Shown: in pieces, positions 35,441-45,172 of the stretch | How the letters are laid out: the number at the start of each line of letters is the position of its first letter | How positions within the stretch are numbered: the stretch's first letter is position 1 | Assembly: GCF_003385955.1 (NCBI RefSeq) | Contig: NZ_QRDW01000014.1 | Span: forward strand, 18,526 to 82,525 | Direction of reading: 5' to 3' | From: Aestuariispira insulae | Lineage (GTDB): Bacteria; Pseudomonadota; Alphaproteobacteria; UBA8366; Aestuariispiraceae | Length of the DNA: 64,000 nucleotides | Notes under the pieces: generated by a model | The model's database searches: none | Seen by the model: only the letters and a program-made list of their open reading frames with translations | What the model was told of the DNA's origin: nothing | Made by a program: the position numbers and the translations under genes

Positions 35441-38400
35441 ATGCTGTCATGGCTGCGCGCGCGGTTATTATTATCTCTTTTCATTTTGTTCGTGCCCGTG
35501 CTCGCGGGCGGACTTACCCTTGAATATATATTAAACGAGGCGGAAACAGCCGGAAAAACCATCGACTATTCCGGCCGTCAACGCATGCTGACCACCCGCA
35601 TAGATGCGTTGATGACCAGGCTGGCCATTGAACAGGCCGAGGCAGACCGCCGCGCCGTTGTCAGCGAGATCAAGGATGTGGCCGATGAATTGGGGCATGT
35701 GCATGATGCCCTGCTGAATGGCGGCGGGAAATACGACCTCATGGCCAGCGAGAATCCCAAGGTTAAGGAGATCTATTTCCAGGCCCCCCACGACCTGGAC
35801 CGTCGCATCGAGACCTATCTCGCCACCATTCGGGAAATGATCGCGGAAGGCGCTATCGATCGGGCCGATATCCAGGCCCGGCTGACCGGCCTCTGGCAGG
35901 AACGGAACCATCTGGTCCGGGCGCTTGATGCCCTGACCGGAGAATTTTCCCAGGAAAACCAGCGCCTGGTGCAGGGGATGAAGAGATGGGAATGGCTGTC
36001 CCTGGGGGCTTTGCTGGCTCTTCTTTTGCTGGTCTGGCGCTTTAGCCTGAGGCCGCTGGCCGAGCGGGTTGAAACCGAACAGGAGGCCCTGGAAGGAATA
36101 AGCCGGAATGTGCCCGATGGCGTGATCACGATTGACAGGCATGGCAGCATCCGCACCTTCAACAAGGCGGCAGAGGAGATTTTCGGCTATTCGGAAATAC
36201 AGGTGATCGGCCAGAATGTGAAGGTTCTGATGCCGGACCCGCATCGCTCCTTGCATGATGGCTATTTGCGCAATCGTGCCGCGGGTAAGGAAAACAAAAT
36301 CATCGGTAAAGGGTCCCGCGAGATTACCGGCCAGCATTCGAACGGGGCGCCTTTGCCACTGGATCTGGCTATCGGTGAAATGATGCTGGGCGGTGAAAAA
36401 GTCTATATCGGCGTAGTCCGGGATATCTCCGCTCGCAAACAAATGATACGGGATCTCGCCGCCGGCCATGAAAAGCTGGTCAGTTTCGTCCGCCACACCC
36501 CGGCGGCGGTGGCTATGTTCGACCGCAAAATGCGCTATATCCTGCACAGCGACCGATGGTGCCGCGATTTTGGCCTGACCGATCAAAACATCATCGGGCA
36601 ATGCCATTATGATGTGCTGCCCGATATGCCGGATGAATGGAAGGAAAGCCACGCCAGAGGTATGAAAGGCGCGACGGAGCGCTGTGAAGAGGATCATTTC
36701 ATCCGCCAGAATGGTGTTGATGTCTGGCTGCGCTGGGAAATCCATCCTTGGTATGAATCCGACGGCGCCATTGGCGGCATCATTATGTATACGGAAGTGA
36801 TCACCGAGCGGAAACAGGCGCAAGAAAGGCTGCATCTTCTGACCCGGGCAATCGAATCCGCCAGTTGCGGTATCATCATCACCGATGCGGTTTCGGCCGA
36901 TAACGGTTTGCAATATGTCAATCCGGCCTTTGAGCGGATCACCGGCTACGAGGCGGCCGAGGTGCTGGGGATGAACTGCCGGTTCCTGCAAGGGGATGAG
37001 ACCGATCCCGATATGGTCATGGTACTGGAAAAAGCGGTGAAGAATGAAGAGCCGGTCAAGGTCCGTCTCCAGAATTACCGGAAAGACGGCGTCCCGTTCT
37101 GGAATGAGGTTTCCATCTCGCCCGTACGGGACAGCCGTGGGCGCCTGATCAATTTCGTTGGGGTGATCAATGACGTGACCGAGCAGATCAATTCTGTTGA
37201 AAACCTGCGCCGTAGCGAGGCCCGGTTTCGGCATCTTTATAATTCCACCCCCGTCATGCTGCATTCGGTGAATGAAGAGGGGCGTTTGATTTCGGTCAGT
37301 GACTATTGGCTGCGCGCGATGGGATTTGGCCGAGAGGAGGTGCTGGGTCGCCGGCTGATCTCTTTCATGGAACAGGATTCCGCGAAAAAAGCCGAAGAAG
37401 AGATCCTGCCGCGTTTTTATCAGGAAGGGTATATTGACGATATTGAATATACCTTCCTGAAAAAAGACGGCAGTGCCATGGATGTGGCGCTTTCCGCCGT
37501 GTCGGATGAAGATGAAGAAGGGAATTTCCGTTCTCTCGGCGTGGTGCTGGATATCACGGATAAAAAGCGGGTGGAAAATGAGCTTCTCCAGGTCCAGAAA
37601 GTGGAGGCCATTGGCCAGCTGACCGGGGGCATTGCCCATGATTTCAATAACCTGTTGGCGGTTATCATGGGCAACTTGCAGCTGATCCAGCGCCGGTCCA
37701 ATGATAATGAACGGGTTTCGCCACTGATTGAAAGCGCGCTTAAAGCCACCGGTCGGGGCGCGGACCTGACCCGGCAATTGCTGGTTTTTGCCCGCAAACA
37801 GCAACTGACCCCGGTAGCGACGGACATCAATGAACTGGTGGAAGGATTGATCGCGCTGTTCCGCCGCACCTTGGGCGAACATATCGAGATCGATACCACG
37901 CTTTGTGACAATGCCGCCCCGATCCTGGTGGATCAAACCCAGTTGGAATCCGCCCTGCTCAATCTGGCAGTCAATGCCCGCGATGCCATGCCAAACGGTG
38001 GCAAGCTATTGCTGAGCACGGAAAATACCTCGCTGGATGAACGATATGCCAAGCAACATCCAGAGGTTGAGATTGGGGAGTATATTCTTGTATCTGTGAC
38101 TGATAACGGGCCGGGCATCCCGAAGGATGTGCAGGCCCAGATATTCGATCCTTTCTTCACCACCAAGGATGTCGGCAAAGGTACCGGGCTGGGCCTCAGT
38201 ATGGTCTATGGCTTTGTCCGCCAATCCAAGGGGCATGTCAGGGTCTATAGCGAAGTGAATGAAGGCACCACCTTCCAGATCTTTTTGCCGGTCAACCGGG
38301 ATGCGACCGAGACCAAGGTGGTTGAAGAAGCGCCCGAGCGCCTGCAGGGCAGCGGCCAGACGGTCTTGGTGGTCGAAGATGAGCCGGAAGTGCGCCAAAT

Positions 38401-38740
38401 GCATGTGATGCTGTTGGAGGATAGCGGTTTCGAGATCATCCAGGCCGCCAACGGGCCGGAGGCGATCGAGATTCTGAAATCGGACGCGGCCATTGATATT
38501 CTGTTCAGTGATGTGGTGATGCCAGGGGGCCTTAGCGGGATACAATTGGCGGGGGAGGCGGTGAAATTGCGGCCAGGCCTGCCCATTCTTTTGGCGTCAG
38601 GATATCCGCGTGCCGCCGTGTTGGAGGAGGATGCGCCCTTTGAGCTGGTATTAAAGCCCTGTCCCGACAATCTGTTGGTTTCAAAGTTACTGTCATTGCT
38701 GGGGCAATCTGATGTCGAAGAGCGGATGGAGGCCGATTGA
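35441..38740 (+). CDS. LOV/PAS hybrid sensor histidine kinase
   Basis: A 1099-residue membrane sensor. Order: transmembrane helix (6-25); periplasmic PilJ-like segment ([20 protein letters not shown]); second helix near 180-200; a FixL-like PAS (about 215-335) with His272 in RSLHDGY at the haem-ligand position; a second PAS (about 340-460); a LOV-type PAS (about 465-580) with GMNCRFLQG and the photo-adduct Cys513 plus [12 protein letters not shown]; a fourth PAS (590-710); HisKA with His733 ([11 protein letters not shown]); HATPase with TDNGPGI and [11 protein letters not shown]; receiver domain with Asp1024. The next gene, one base away, is its likely output. I start at 35441 because the helix begins there; an earlier ATG at 35399 adds 14 residues. 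Confidence 0.93.
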   Translation: MLSWLRARLLLSLFILFVPVLAGGLTLEYILNEAETAGKTIDYSGRQRMLTTRIDALMTRLAIEQAEADRRAVVSEIKDVADELGHVHDALLNGGGKYDLMASENPKVKEIYFQAPHDLDRRIETYLATIREMIAEGAIDRADIQARLTGLWQERNHLVRALDALTGEFSQENQRLVQGMKRWEWLSLGALLALLLLVWRFSLRPLAERVETEQEALEGISRNVPDGVITIDRHGSIRTFNKAAEEIFGYSEIQVIGQNVKVLMPDPHRSLHDGYLRNRAAGKENKIIGKGSREITGQHSNGAPLPLDLAIGEMMLGGEKVYIGVVRDISARKQMIRDLAAGHEKLVSFVRHTPAAVAMFDRKMRYILHSDRWCRDFGLTDQNIIGQCHYDVLPDMPDEWKESHARGMKGATERCEEDHFIRQNGVDVWLRWEIHPWYESDGAIGGIIMYTEVITERKQAQERLHLLTRAIESASCGIIITDAVSADNGLQYVNPAFERITGYEAAEVLGMNCRFLQGDETDPDMVMVLEKAVKNEEPVKVRLQNYRKDGVPFWNEVSISPVRDSRGRLINFVGVINDVTEQINSVENLRRSEARFRHLYNSTPVMLHSVNEEGRLISVSDYWLRAMGFGREEVLGRRLISFMEQDSAKKAEEEILPRFYQEGYIDDIEYTFLKKDGSAMDVALSAVSDEDEEGNFRSLGVVLDITDKKRVENELLQVQKVEAIGQLTGGIAHDFNNLLAVIMGNLQLIQRRSNDNERVSPLIESALKATGRGADLTRQLLVFARKQQLTPVATDINELVEGLIALFRRTLGEHIEIDTTLCDNAAPILVDQTQLESALLNLAVNARDAMPNGGKLLLSTENTSLDERYAKQHPEVEIGEYILVSVTDNGPGIPKDVQAQIFDPFFTTKDVGKGTGLGLSMVYGFVRQSKGHVRVYSEVNEGTTFQIFLPVNRDATETKVVEEAPERLQGSGQTVLVVEDEPEVRQMHVMLLEDSGFEIIQAANGPEAIEILKSDAAIDILFSDVVMPGGLSGIQLAGEAVKLRPGLPILLASGYPRAAVLEEDAPFELVLKPCPDNLLVSKLLSLLGQSDVEERMEAD

Positions 38741-38741
38741 G

Positions 38742-39929
38742 ATGAAACAGAAACGCCTAATTGTACTGGATGATACGGTTGGTATGCTGGATTTGATCGG
38801 TGGCCTGGCAGAGGATCTGGGGTATCAGGTGCGTAGGGTCGATGAAGTCTCTGATTTCCAGGCGGTCTATGATGAATTCCAACCCAACTTCATCACCCTG
38901 GATCTGGCGATGCCCGGCGGGGATGGTGTCGAAATCCTGCGCTTCCTGGGGCAGCGCGGTTGTCAGGCGCGCATTGTCATTATCAGTGGTTTTGACAATA
39001 AAGTTGTGGCGTCCGCCATGCGGCTGGGCCGGGAATTTCAGTTGGAGATGGCGGGATCTTTGCACAAACCCTTTGCCATCTCAGACCTGGAAACATTATT
39101 GGAAGAAGCTGCTGATGAAGCGGGTGGTTTGAATGCCGATCAACTGTGCCGGGCCATTCGACAAGGTGAGATCCAGCCATTTTTCCAGCCCAAAGTCAGA
39201 TTAGACGGTCACGGCGACCAGGCGGTCCTGGAGGCGGAGGCCCTGGCCCGATGGCCCGGCAGTGAATTTGGGCCGGCGGATTTTATTCCGCGCGCCGAGG
39301 AAGAGGGGCTGATCGGGCCGCTGACCTTTTCGATGATTGAACAGGTTGCGGCCCGTCTGGCGGATTGGCGAGGTGGGGGGCTGAATCTGTCCATTGCAGT
39401 CAATATCTCGCCGGCCCTGTTGACCGATCTCAGCTTCCCCGACCAGATTGCCGAACTGGTCCGCCAGCACGGTGCGCAACCGGATTGGATCGTTCTGGAA
39501 ATAACGGAGTCGGCGGCCATGGAGGATGCCAGCCGGGCGATGGATATCCTGACCCGGCTGCGTCTCAAGGGGTTTTCTCTGTCCTGTGACGATTTCGGGA
39601 CCGGCTATTCCTCATTGGTTCAGCTTTACCGTATGCCCTTTGTCGAATTGAAAATCGATCAATCCTTTGTGCGTGAGGCGGACGAGCATGAAGAGGCCCG
39701 CGCGGTGATCCGCGCCAGCATTGAATTGGCCCATCAACTGGGGCTGAAGGTCTGTGCCGAAGGGGTGGAAGTGGCCGGGATACTGGATTTCCTGATCGAA
39801 GCGGGCTGTGAGAGCGTTCAGGGCTTTTATTTCTCCAAACCGGTGCCGGCCTCAGACCTGGCCGATGTGATCGAGAACCTGAATAATGCAAACGCTACCG
39901 GCCAGCGCGCCACCTGCCGGCCGCATTGA
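38742..39929 (+). CDS. Response regulator with EAL c-di-GMP phosphodiesterase domain
   Basis: A 395-residue two-domain protein: a receiver domain with phospho-acceptor Asp54 (FITLDLAMPG) and Lys in SLHKPF, then an EAL domain. The latter keeps the catalytic set: EAEALARW, the Asn of NISPALL, LEITESA, DDFGTGYSSL, LKIDQSFV and CAEGVEV. It should hydrolyse cyclic di-GMP when phosphorylated. A single base separates it from the LOV kinase stop, so the two are translationally coupled and very probably one phosphorelay pair. Confidence 0.93.
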   Translation: MKQKRLIVLDDTVGMLDLIGGLAEDLGYQVRRVDEVSDFQAVYDEFQPNFITLDLAMPGGDGVEILRFLGQRGCQARIVIISGFDNKVVASAMRLGREFQLEMAGSLHKPFAISDLETLLEEAADEAGGLNADQLCRAIRQGEIQPFFQPKVRLDGHGDQAVLEAEALARWPGSEFGPADFIPRAEEEGLIGPLTFSMIEQVAARLADWRGGGLNLSIAVNISPALLTDLSFPDQIAELVRQHGAQPDWIVLEITESAAMEDASRAMDILTRLRLKGFSLSCDDFGTGYSSLVQLYRMPFVELKIDQSFVREADEHEEARAVIRASIELAHQLGLKVCAEGVEVAGILDFLIEAGCESVQGFYFSKPVPASDLADVIENLNNANATGQRATCRPH

Positions 39930-40027
39930 GAGTGGATCTGGCAGGGAGTTGAAATTATTCTTGCCGACCCGGTTTTGCATCTCCTAAAATCAGCGAAATC
40001 AAGACACTATAATAGGTTTGGCTGATT

Positions 40028-40507
40028 GTGTTTCTCCCTATTTTTTCCAGAAGTCGCCTTGCTGTGAAATGGTTGGCGATGTTGTTTTCCGCTCTGGCGA
40101 TGCTGAGCCTCACCGCCTGCACGGCCATGCTCGTTGACAGCATGGTGCAGGTGCCGAATTATCCGAAACAGGCTGCGGTGGCGCATGAGAAACTGGGGAA
40201 TTGTATCGTCACGGGCCTGCGGGATGTGGCTATTCCGGATTTGCTGGGCCCTAATAAGATTTACGACGAAGCCACCGGTGAATCCTTTGGTCCGGTTTAT
40301 GTGATCCGCCCCAATTTCAACATTGTTCATGTTGGTCCCTTTGGGGCCACCAGTGCCTCTCGGAGCAATCCCTGGCAGATGTCGCTTACGGCACTGGAAG
40401 GGGGCCAAACCGAGATCAACGTGAAAAGCAATTACAACAAACTGCACGATATCTATGAAGCACCGCTGGAGGACCTGGACCGGCTGATCAACGAATGCTC
40501 AGCATAG
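40028..40507 (+). CDS. Hypothetical lipoprotein
   Basis: A 159-residue protein with a lipoprotein signal: basic N-region (SRSRLAVK), hydrophobic core and lipobox LTAC with Cys31. The mature part has no family I recognise. The first codon would be GTG at 40028, which gives a proper basic N-region; the ATG at 40079 would leave a signal without positive charge. It lies about 100 bp after the EAL gene on the same strand. Confidence 0.65.
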   Translation: MFLPIFSRSRLAVKWLAMLFSALAMLSLTACTAMLVDSMVQVPNYPKQAAVAHEKLGNCIVTGLRDVAIPDLLGPNKIYDEATGESFGPVYVIRPNFNIVHVGPFGATSASRSNPWQMSLTALEGGQTEINVKSNYNKLHDIYEAPLEDLDRLINECSA

Positions 40508-40565
40508 GCAGACGGGGCCGATCAATGGAGTTTGCTCCGGCGTAAAAGCTTTGGAAGACTCCTAA

Positions 40566-41012
40566 ATGACCCTTGATGATCTTAACGAGAAATACTCTTG
40601 GATTTCGGAAACCAGCGAACTTAAGGTCGCCTGGGAACGGAAACAAGGTGACAGAGGGGCTGGCTCGGCCGGGCCTGAAATAAGTCATCAGGTTTTAGAG
40701 GTTCCGGTTCGGATGGTTGTTGGCTTTGCGCAGGCCATTCAGGATCATCCTGAAGTCTATCAATTGATCCAGACGGCGCATGAAAACGCGCAAAAGGATC
40801 CGGACGGACCGCGGGATTTTGGCGAGCACGGCATCTTGCTGGATCTTTTCTACACTTGGTATGTCTTTAAACATGAAATTCCCCGAAACCCGGGTGCGAT
40901 CTTTGCCGCAGTTGTGCTGCTGCTGGAAGTTTTGAAGGGCAGTATCCCCAACATTCACTGCGACCAGGCGCGTCTCTTCCTGATGCGGCGTTCTGATATT
41001 ATTGAAGATTGA
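40566..41012 (+). CDS. Hypothetical protein
   Basis: A 148-residue, probably cytoplasmic protein without recognised domains. The first 40 residues are charged; the rest is mainly helical with one hydrophobic stretch (NPGAIFAAVVLLLEVLKG) too short and flanked by charges to be a sure membrane helix. Codon use resembles the neighbours, which supports it as a real gene. Function unknown. Confidence 0.55.
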   Translation: MTLDDLNEKYSWISETSELKVAWERKQGDRGAGSAGPEISHQVLEVPVRMVVGFAQAIQDHPEVYQLIQTAHENAQKDPDGPRDFGEHGILLDLFYTWYVFKHEIPRNPGAIFAAVVLLLEVLKGSIPNIHCDQARLFLMRRSDIIED

Positions 41013-41226
41013 TCATTTCGCGGGGGCGTTTGTACTCCAGCGGCCAGCATGCCCGTTTCTTGAGAAGAATTTGTTTGCAGAGAGACTCAATAAATATTTC
41101 GGCATGGGTGACCATAACTAACTACCGTTCCAGATCTTGTTTTCAGCATGCCCCGATCCTATAACAGCCGATGTTGTTTTGGGGGGCGTGTCGGCGTTTT
41201 AATGGGAATTTTGGCGGGGAAACATC

Positions 41227-41952
41227 ATGGTTGATACGATGAAGGGGGATGCATCTAATCGGTTTGAAGTGCGCAGTGCATGCCGCACGATATTTGACGT
41301 GCGTCCGGGGGATTTGGATCTCTCCGGCTCTGACCGGGCGGAACTGCACGAATATATCTGGGACACGGCAGAGACCGAGTATGACGCCCGTTTTCTGTTC
41401 GCTTACCTACAGAAAATGCGGCCGCATTTTTCTGACAGATTCTGGCGATATCTTGAGAATTGGCGGGATGACGAAGAACAGCATTATCTGGGCTTTCGAC
41501 ATCTTTACTGCATTGTCTTTGACTATGAGCCGGCTGAATTTGACCGTAAGATGAGTGGCCGCAGTCCGGATTTCTCGGATCTGGCACCGTTCCTGGAAGA
41601 TGAGTTTACCTTGAGCACGGTGATTGCCTTTGACGAATTGGTGACCACCCGGGTCTATAAGAAGGAATATGCGCTTTATGATCGGCTTGGCGCGGCGGGG
41701 GTTTCACAATTTCTGCGTGATGTGGCCCGGGATGAAGCTGCGCATTACCGCGATGCGCTGGCGATTGTTCGTGAATGCCATGCCGATCGTTTGCATGAGG
41801 TGCGGGCCGTCTTGGACAAGATCCTGGAGAAGGAGAGTATCAAGCGGGAATACCGTTCAACCTTCTTGCTCGATCATACTGACAGCGATCTATATAGCGG
41901 CAATCTTCTGGAGGATTGCGCGCATTTGATCTGCCGGCAGGCCATGAACTGA
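41227..41952 (+). CDS. Ferritin-like diiron protein, possible oxidase or desaturase-type enzyme
   Basis: A 241-residue all-helical protein with a full diiron ligand pattern: Glu49 or Glu51 in ETEYDARF, Glu83/His86 in EEQHYLGF, Glu137 in FDELVTTR, Glu170/His173 in DEAAHYRD. This E / ExxH / E / ExxH layout is shared by soluble acyl-ACP desaturases, AurF-type N-oxygenases and related diiron oxidases. Substrate cannot be told. It precedes the first methyltransferase-QueC-like fusion by 38 bp on the same strand, so it is probably part of the same biosynthetic unit. Confidence 0.65.
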   Translation: MVDTMKGDASNRFEVRSACRTIFDVRPGDLDLSGSDRAELHEYIWDTAETEYDARFLFAYLQKMRPHFSDRFWRYLENWRDDEEQHYLGFRHLYCIVFDYEPAEFDRKMSGRSPDFSDLAPFLEDEFTLSTVIAFDELVTTRVYKKEYALYDRLGAAGVSQFLRDVARDEAAHYRDALAIVRECHADRLHEVRAVLDKILEKESIKREYRSTFLLDHTDSDLYSGNLLEDCAHLICRQAMN

Positions 41953-41990
41953 AGGGGGCCGGTTGGTCCGCTTGCTTGAGGACAGACTTA

Positions 41991-43574
41991 GTGCAGCAGC
42001 CAGAAAACGATTTGGACCTAGAGGGTGACTTGATTCTCCGCGGCAGGCTCTGGCTGGATCCCAATATCCACCGGCCGGGGGAGGGGAGCGCCGAGCAGCG
42101 CTTGGACGATATTCTGGGGCCGTTTCTTGAGGCAATGCTAGATAAAGGGCCGGCGCTGGATATGTCATGCGGAACCGGAATATTGACAGCGGTTATGGCT
42201 CGCAGGGGCTTTGGCGTAACGGGAATTGACTGCCGCCAGACTTTTTTGGCGGCTGCTCGATCCCGGATGGCACGGTATGGCTACGTGGTGGATCTTCAAA
42301 ATGCTGCGCTTGTCGATCTCACTGAATACGACGGTCAGTTTGGGCTGATTTCGGATCTTTCCGGCGATTTGTTTCGGGTGGATGTCGCCCGTGATCTGGA
42401 CGAGCAGCTTTCCCGGGCATACCGATTGCTTGACGCTGATGGCGTCTTGCTGCTTGGCTTTACCGACTATGATGTTGCCATGGCTGTTGACGGCGATGAA
42501 AGTTGCAGTCCGGCACGCAGCATTTTTATCGGAAATAAGGAATATCTTTATTTCACCCGACGCCGCTGGGGCGGCACGCCGCGTCGGCCGCGCCATGAAC
42601 TGCGCCATTATCTTGTCTGCGGGGATCGGGCGGAAATTGAATGTCAGGAATATGAGGCGCTCACCAGCGAGAGCCTGGCGGTACGGCTTGAACGGTTGGG
42701 ATTCGTCGGCATCCGCTTTTTCCACTCTGGGGAAACCGGGTTTGACGGTCTGATCTGTGTTGCAAAGCGGCCAAAGGAGGGCGGTATGGCCGGTCCCGGC
42801 GGTCATGAACCGCGATTGCCCTGGCGCTACGGCAGGCCTGCCCCGGATCAGTTCCCGCTGCCTGAGCGAGATCGACCGCAACGCAATCTCCCGCGGGAGA
42901 TGAGAAACCTGGATCCCTTCCATGTTCAGCCGGACCGGCGTCGACAAATGATGCGGACGCAGGATGCCTCCGGCGGGCTGATGATTGAACGAAGGGAACG
43001 GGTTTCACTTGTCATGTGGTCGGGAGGGGTGAGCAGCACCCAAGCGCTGCACCGTCTATTGACCGAGACCGATGATGAAGTCATCGCGCATCATGTCTGT
43101 ATGCTGGAGGCCTCCGGCCGGGACCGGCCTGAATTGCAGGCCTGTGAAGAGATCGCCGCTATCCTGGCAAGGGATGTCAGGCCGTTCCTGTTTACCAAAT
43201 CGACAATGGACCGGAAGAAGTTCCCGCTCCCCCCTGATCCCCGGATGGCCTGTGCTTTTGAGGCCGGTATCGTCAATCTGTCTTTTTATAATGACAGGGG
43301 CTATGCCATTGATCGCTGGACCCTGGCGTCGAGCCTTGAGGATGAGGGTGATTGGGGGGCGGTTGAAACGGAATTCATACTGAATTGCCTGGCCGCCAGC
43401 TGCCATCCCTATACGGTGCCGGCCTTTTTCCGTTTCGATGTTATGGGGAAAAGTGAGATAAAAAAGCATCTCGGAACCAGGATTAGCGGGCTTTGCTGGA
43501 GCTGTGAGCGGCCGGTGATTAAAAAGGATGGCAGCGCGGAAGCTTGCGGGCACTGCGTGAAATGCCGACCATGA
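41991..43574 (+). CDS. Fusion of SAM methyltransferase and QueC-like PP-loop domain, PP-loop Asp missing
   Basis: A 527-residue two-domain protein. Residues about 50-255 form a class I methyltransferase (ALDMSCGTGILTAVMARRG, then TGIDC). After a proline/arginine-rich linker (about 265-330), residues 338-527 resemble the 7-cyano-7-deazaguanine synthase QueC: a PP-loop at 344-349 reading SGGVSS instead of SGGxDS, and a C-terminal cysteine set C-x2-C-x13-C-x2-C-x2-C like the QueC zinc site. The Asp-to-Ser change may weaken or abolish ATP pyrophosphatase chemistry. The start is probably the GTG at 41991, with gagg about 10 bp upstream; no good ATG is available. Function not known. Confidence 0.7.
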   Translation: MQQPENDLDLEGDLILRGRLWLDPNIHRPGEGSAEQRLDDILGPFLEAMLDKGPALDMSCGTGILTAVMARRGFGVTGIDCRQTFLAAARSRMARYGYVVDLQNAALVDLTEYDGQFGLISDLSGDLFRVDVARDLDEQLSRAYRLLDADGVLLLGFTDYDVAMAVDGDESCSPARSIFIGNKEYLYFTRRRWGGTPRRPRHELRHYLVCGDRAEIECQEYEALTSESLAVRLERLGFVGIRFFHSGETGFDGLICVAKRPKEGGMAGPGGHEPRLPWRYGRPAPDQFPLPERDRPQRNLPREMRNLDPFHVQPDRRRQMMRTQDASGGLMIERRERVSLVMWSGGVSSTQALHRLLTETDDEVIAHHVCMLEASGRDRPELQACEEIAAILARDVRPFLFTKSTMDRKKFPLPPDPRMACAFEAGIVNLSFYNDRGYAIDRWTLASSLEDEGDWGAVETEFILNCLAASCHPYTVPAFFRFDVMGKSEIKKHLGTRISGLCWSCERPVIKKDGSAEACGHCVKCRP

Positions 43575-43590
43575 CGGAGGTCAGTTAACG

Positions 43591-45138
43591 ATGGCTGCGG
43601 CCTATGATCCCATGGCATCCTGGTATGCCGCCATTCATGGCGACAAGCACGAGGTGTTGGCGCATTTTCAACCTCTGGTCGATCTGCTTGAAGACCGGCT
43701 CGAAAAGGGGCGTGTGCTTGATGTAGGCTGCGGTATCGGTCTTATGTCGCGTGTGATTGCCGCAAGCGGTGCCTATCAGGTGGTGGGGATCGATCCCTCC
43801 GAAGCCTCAATCCAGGAAGCACGCCGGTCTCAAGCCGCGGATGTGGCTGACATAGAATATCGGCAATGCGATGTGCTGAATCTGGACCCTGAATTGGGGC
43901 AGTTTGATGCAATTATCTGCACCAATGGTTTGCTGGCCCATCTGGAGGATGAAAGCGCGCGGGAGGCTGCGGTGTCGCGGTTGATAGAAAGGCTTTCACC
44001 CGGGGGATGGCTTTTCCTTCCACAATATGACACCGCATGGCTGCTGAATGAGGAGGCGCATAGCCAGTTCAGTCTGCCACGGGTCTGTGAGGATGGCGGC
44101 CAACCTTTTGTATATCTGCGCCGTACCACCTGGCCGGGGCGGGACCATGATTTGCCGCAAGAGCTGGAAATGTTGCGGATAGACGATGATGGTGCGGTGA
44201 CGAGAGTCGAAGTTCCCTTAAAGCCTGTCAGCAATGGTCAGTTGGCTAAACGGCTGCAGGCACTGAATATGGAGCGGCTTGAATGGCTCGCGCCGGAGCA
44301 GACGGGATATGACGCGCCGGTTTGCATCTGTCGCAAGCCTGGCCAGGAGACTCTGCTGCATTACGGTGAAAACTGGTACCCGATCACGGTTCATCCTGCC
44401 GCCATGGAAGAGAACCCTTTCGAGGAAGAGCCCGGAACGGTACGCACATCGCTTTCGGTCACTCGGACGGAAGGGCGCCAGCGGCTGGTGACGCGCCGCA
44501 AACAAGTTACTCTGGTGATGTTTTCAGGGGGCATCGACAGCGTGTATGCACTCGATCGTCTGCTTCGGGAGTCAGACGATGAGATTATCGCCCATCATCT
44601 CCATATGATGAACCTTGAGGGTCGCGACCGGGCGGAAGACCGGGCCTGCAGGGAGATCATTGAATATCTGCGCCATAGGCATCGGGATTTCATATACACC
44701 GAATCCGCTGTGGATCGCCGGAAATTCCTGGGCTTTGGCATGGATGATGTAACGGTGGCCTTTGAGGCCGGGGCCATATCGCGTTCTTTTGCGCATGTTC
44801 GAGGCCATAGTGTGGATCGCTGGACAACCGGGACCTGCCTGGAAGAAGAACTGGAGGATTTATCCAAGGAGGATTTGTCGGACGACGAACATCTTGGGCA
44901 TATGCTCAACGCTACCGAAGCAGCTTCTTTTCCCCATTTACCTCCCCGCTATTTTCAATTGCCGATCATTCCCAAGGCGGATCAGATGGCCTATATGGGG
45001 CAGGAACTGGTGGATTTATGCTGGACCTGCCGGACCCCCGAATGGCAGGCGGATGGAATGGCCGTTGAATGTGGAAAGTGCAAGACCTGCGAGTTGATGG
45101 GGTTGGTTCGTTCAGGACAGCAGACTATACCGGATTAA
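43591..45138 (+). CDS. Fusion of SAM methyltransferase and QueC-like PP-loop domain, PP-loop intact
   Basis: A 515-residue paralogue of the preceding gene, 16 bp downstream with ggagg before its ATG. The methyltransferase part (about 1-240) has VLDVGCGIGLMSRV and VGIDPSEASIQEAR. The PP-loop at 312-317 is canonical SGGIDS, and the C-terminal cysteines follow exactly the same C-x2-C-x13-C-x2-C-x2-C spacing as in its neighbour. The shared phrases EIIAHH, GRDRxExxACxEI and VDRWTxxxxLE show that the second domains are true homologues. A PP-loop enzyme activates a carboxyl or carbonyl oxygen with ATP for attack by a nitrogen nucleophile; the actual substrate is unknown. Confidence 0.75.
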   Translation: MAAAYDPMASWYAAIHGDKHEVLAHFQPLVDLLEDRLEKGRVLDVGCGIGLMSRVIAASGAYQVVGIDPSEASIQEARRSQAADVADIEYRQCDVLNLDPELGQFDAIICTNGLLAHLEDESAREAAVSRLIERLSPGGWLFLPQYDTAWLLNEEAHSQFSLPRVCEDGGQPFVYLRRTTWPGRDHDLPQELEMLRIDDDGAVTRVEVPLKPVSNGQLAKRLQALNMERLEWLAPEQTGYDAPVCICRKPGQETLLHYGENWYPITVHPAAMEENPFEEEPGTVRTSLSVTRTEGRQRLVTRRKQVTLVMFSGGIDSVYALDRLLRESDDEIIAHHLHMMNLEGRDRAEDRACREIIEYLRHRHRDFIYTESAVDRRKFLGFGMDDVTVAFEAGAISRSFAHVRGHSVDRWTTGTCLEEELEDLSKEDLSDDEHLGHMLNATEAASFPHLPPRYFQLPIIPKADQMAYMGQELVDLCWTCRTPEWQADGMAVECGKCKTCELMGLVRSGQQTIPD

Positions 45139-45172
45139 TCCGCCAGAATTTGTACCGCCGGAAACCAGGCGT

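Noticed and set aside
35531..37936. Open frame of 801 codons on the minus strand
   Set aside because: Antisense of the LOV hybrid kinase, with no recognisable domains, while the plus strand has a full set of PAS, kinase and receiver motifs.
41991..45138. Queuosine biosynthesis gene queC
   Set aside because: The domain is only QueC-like, is fused to a methyltransferase, is present twice, and lacks QueD, QueE and QueF neighbours.
41227..45138. Qat or type IV CBASS anti-phage locus
   Set aside because: Both contain QueC-like proteins, but no ATPase, TatD nuclease, CD-NTase or effector gene is present nearby.
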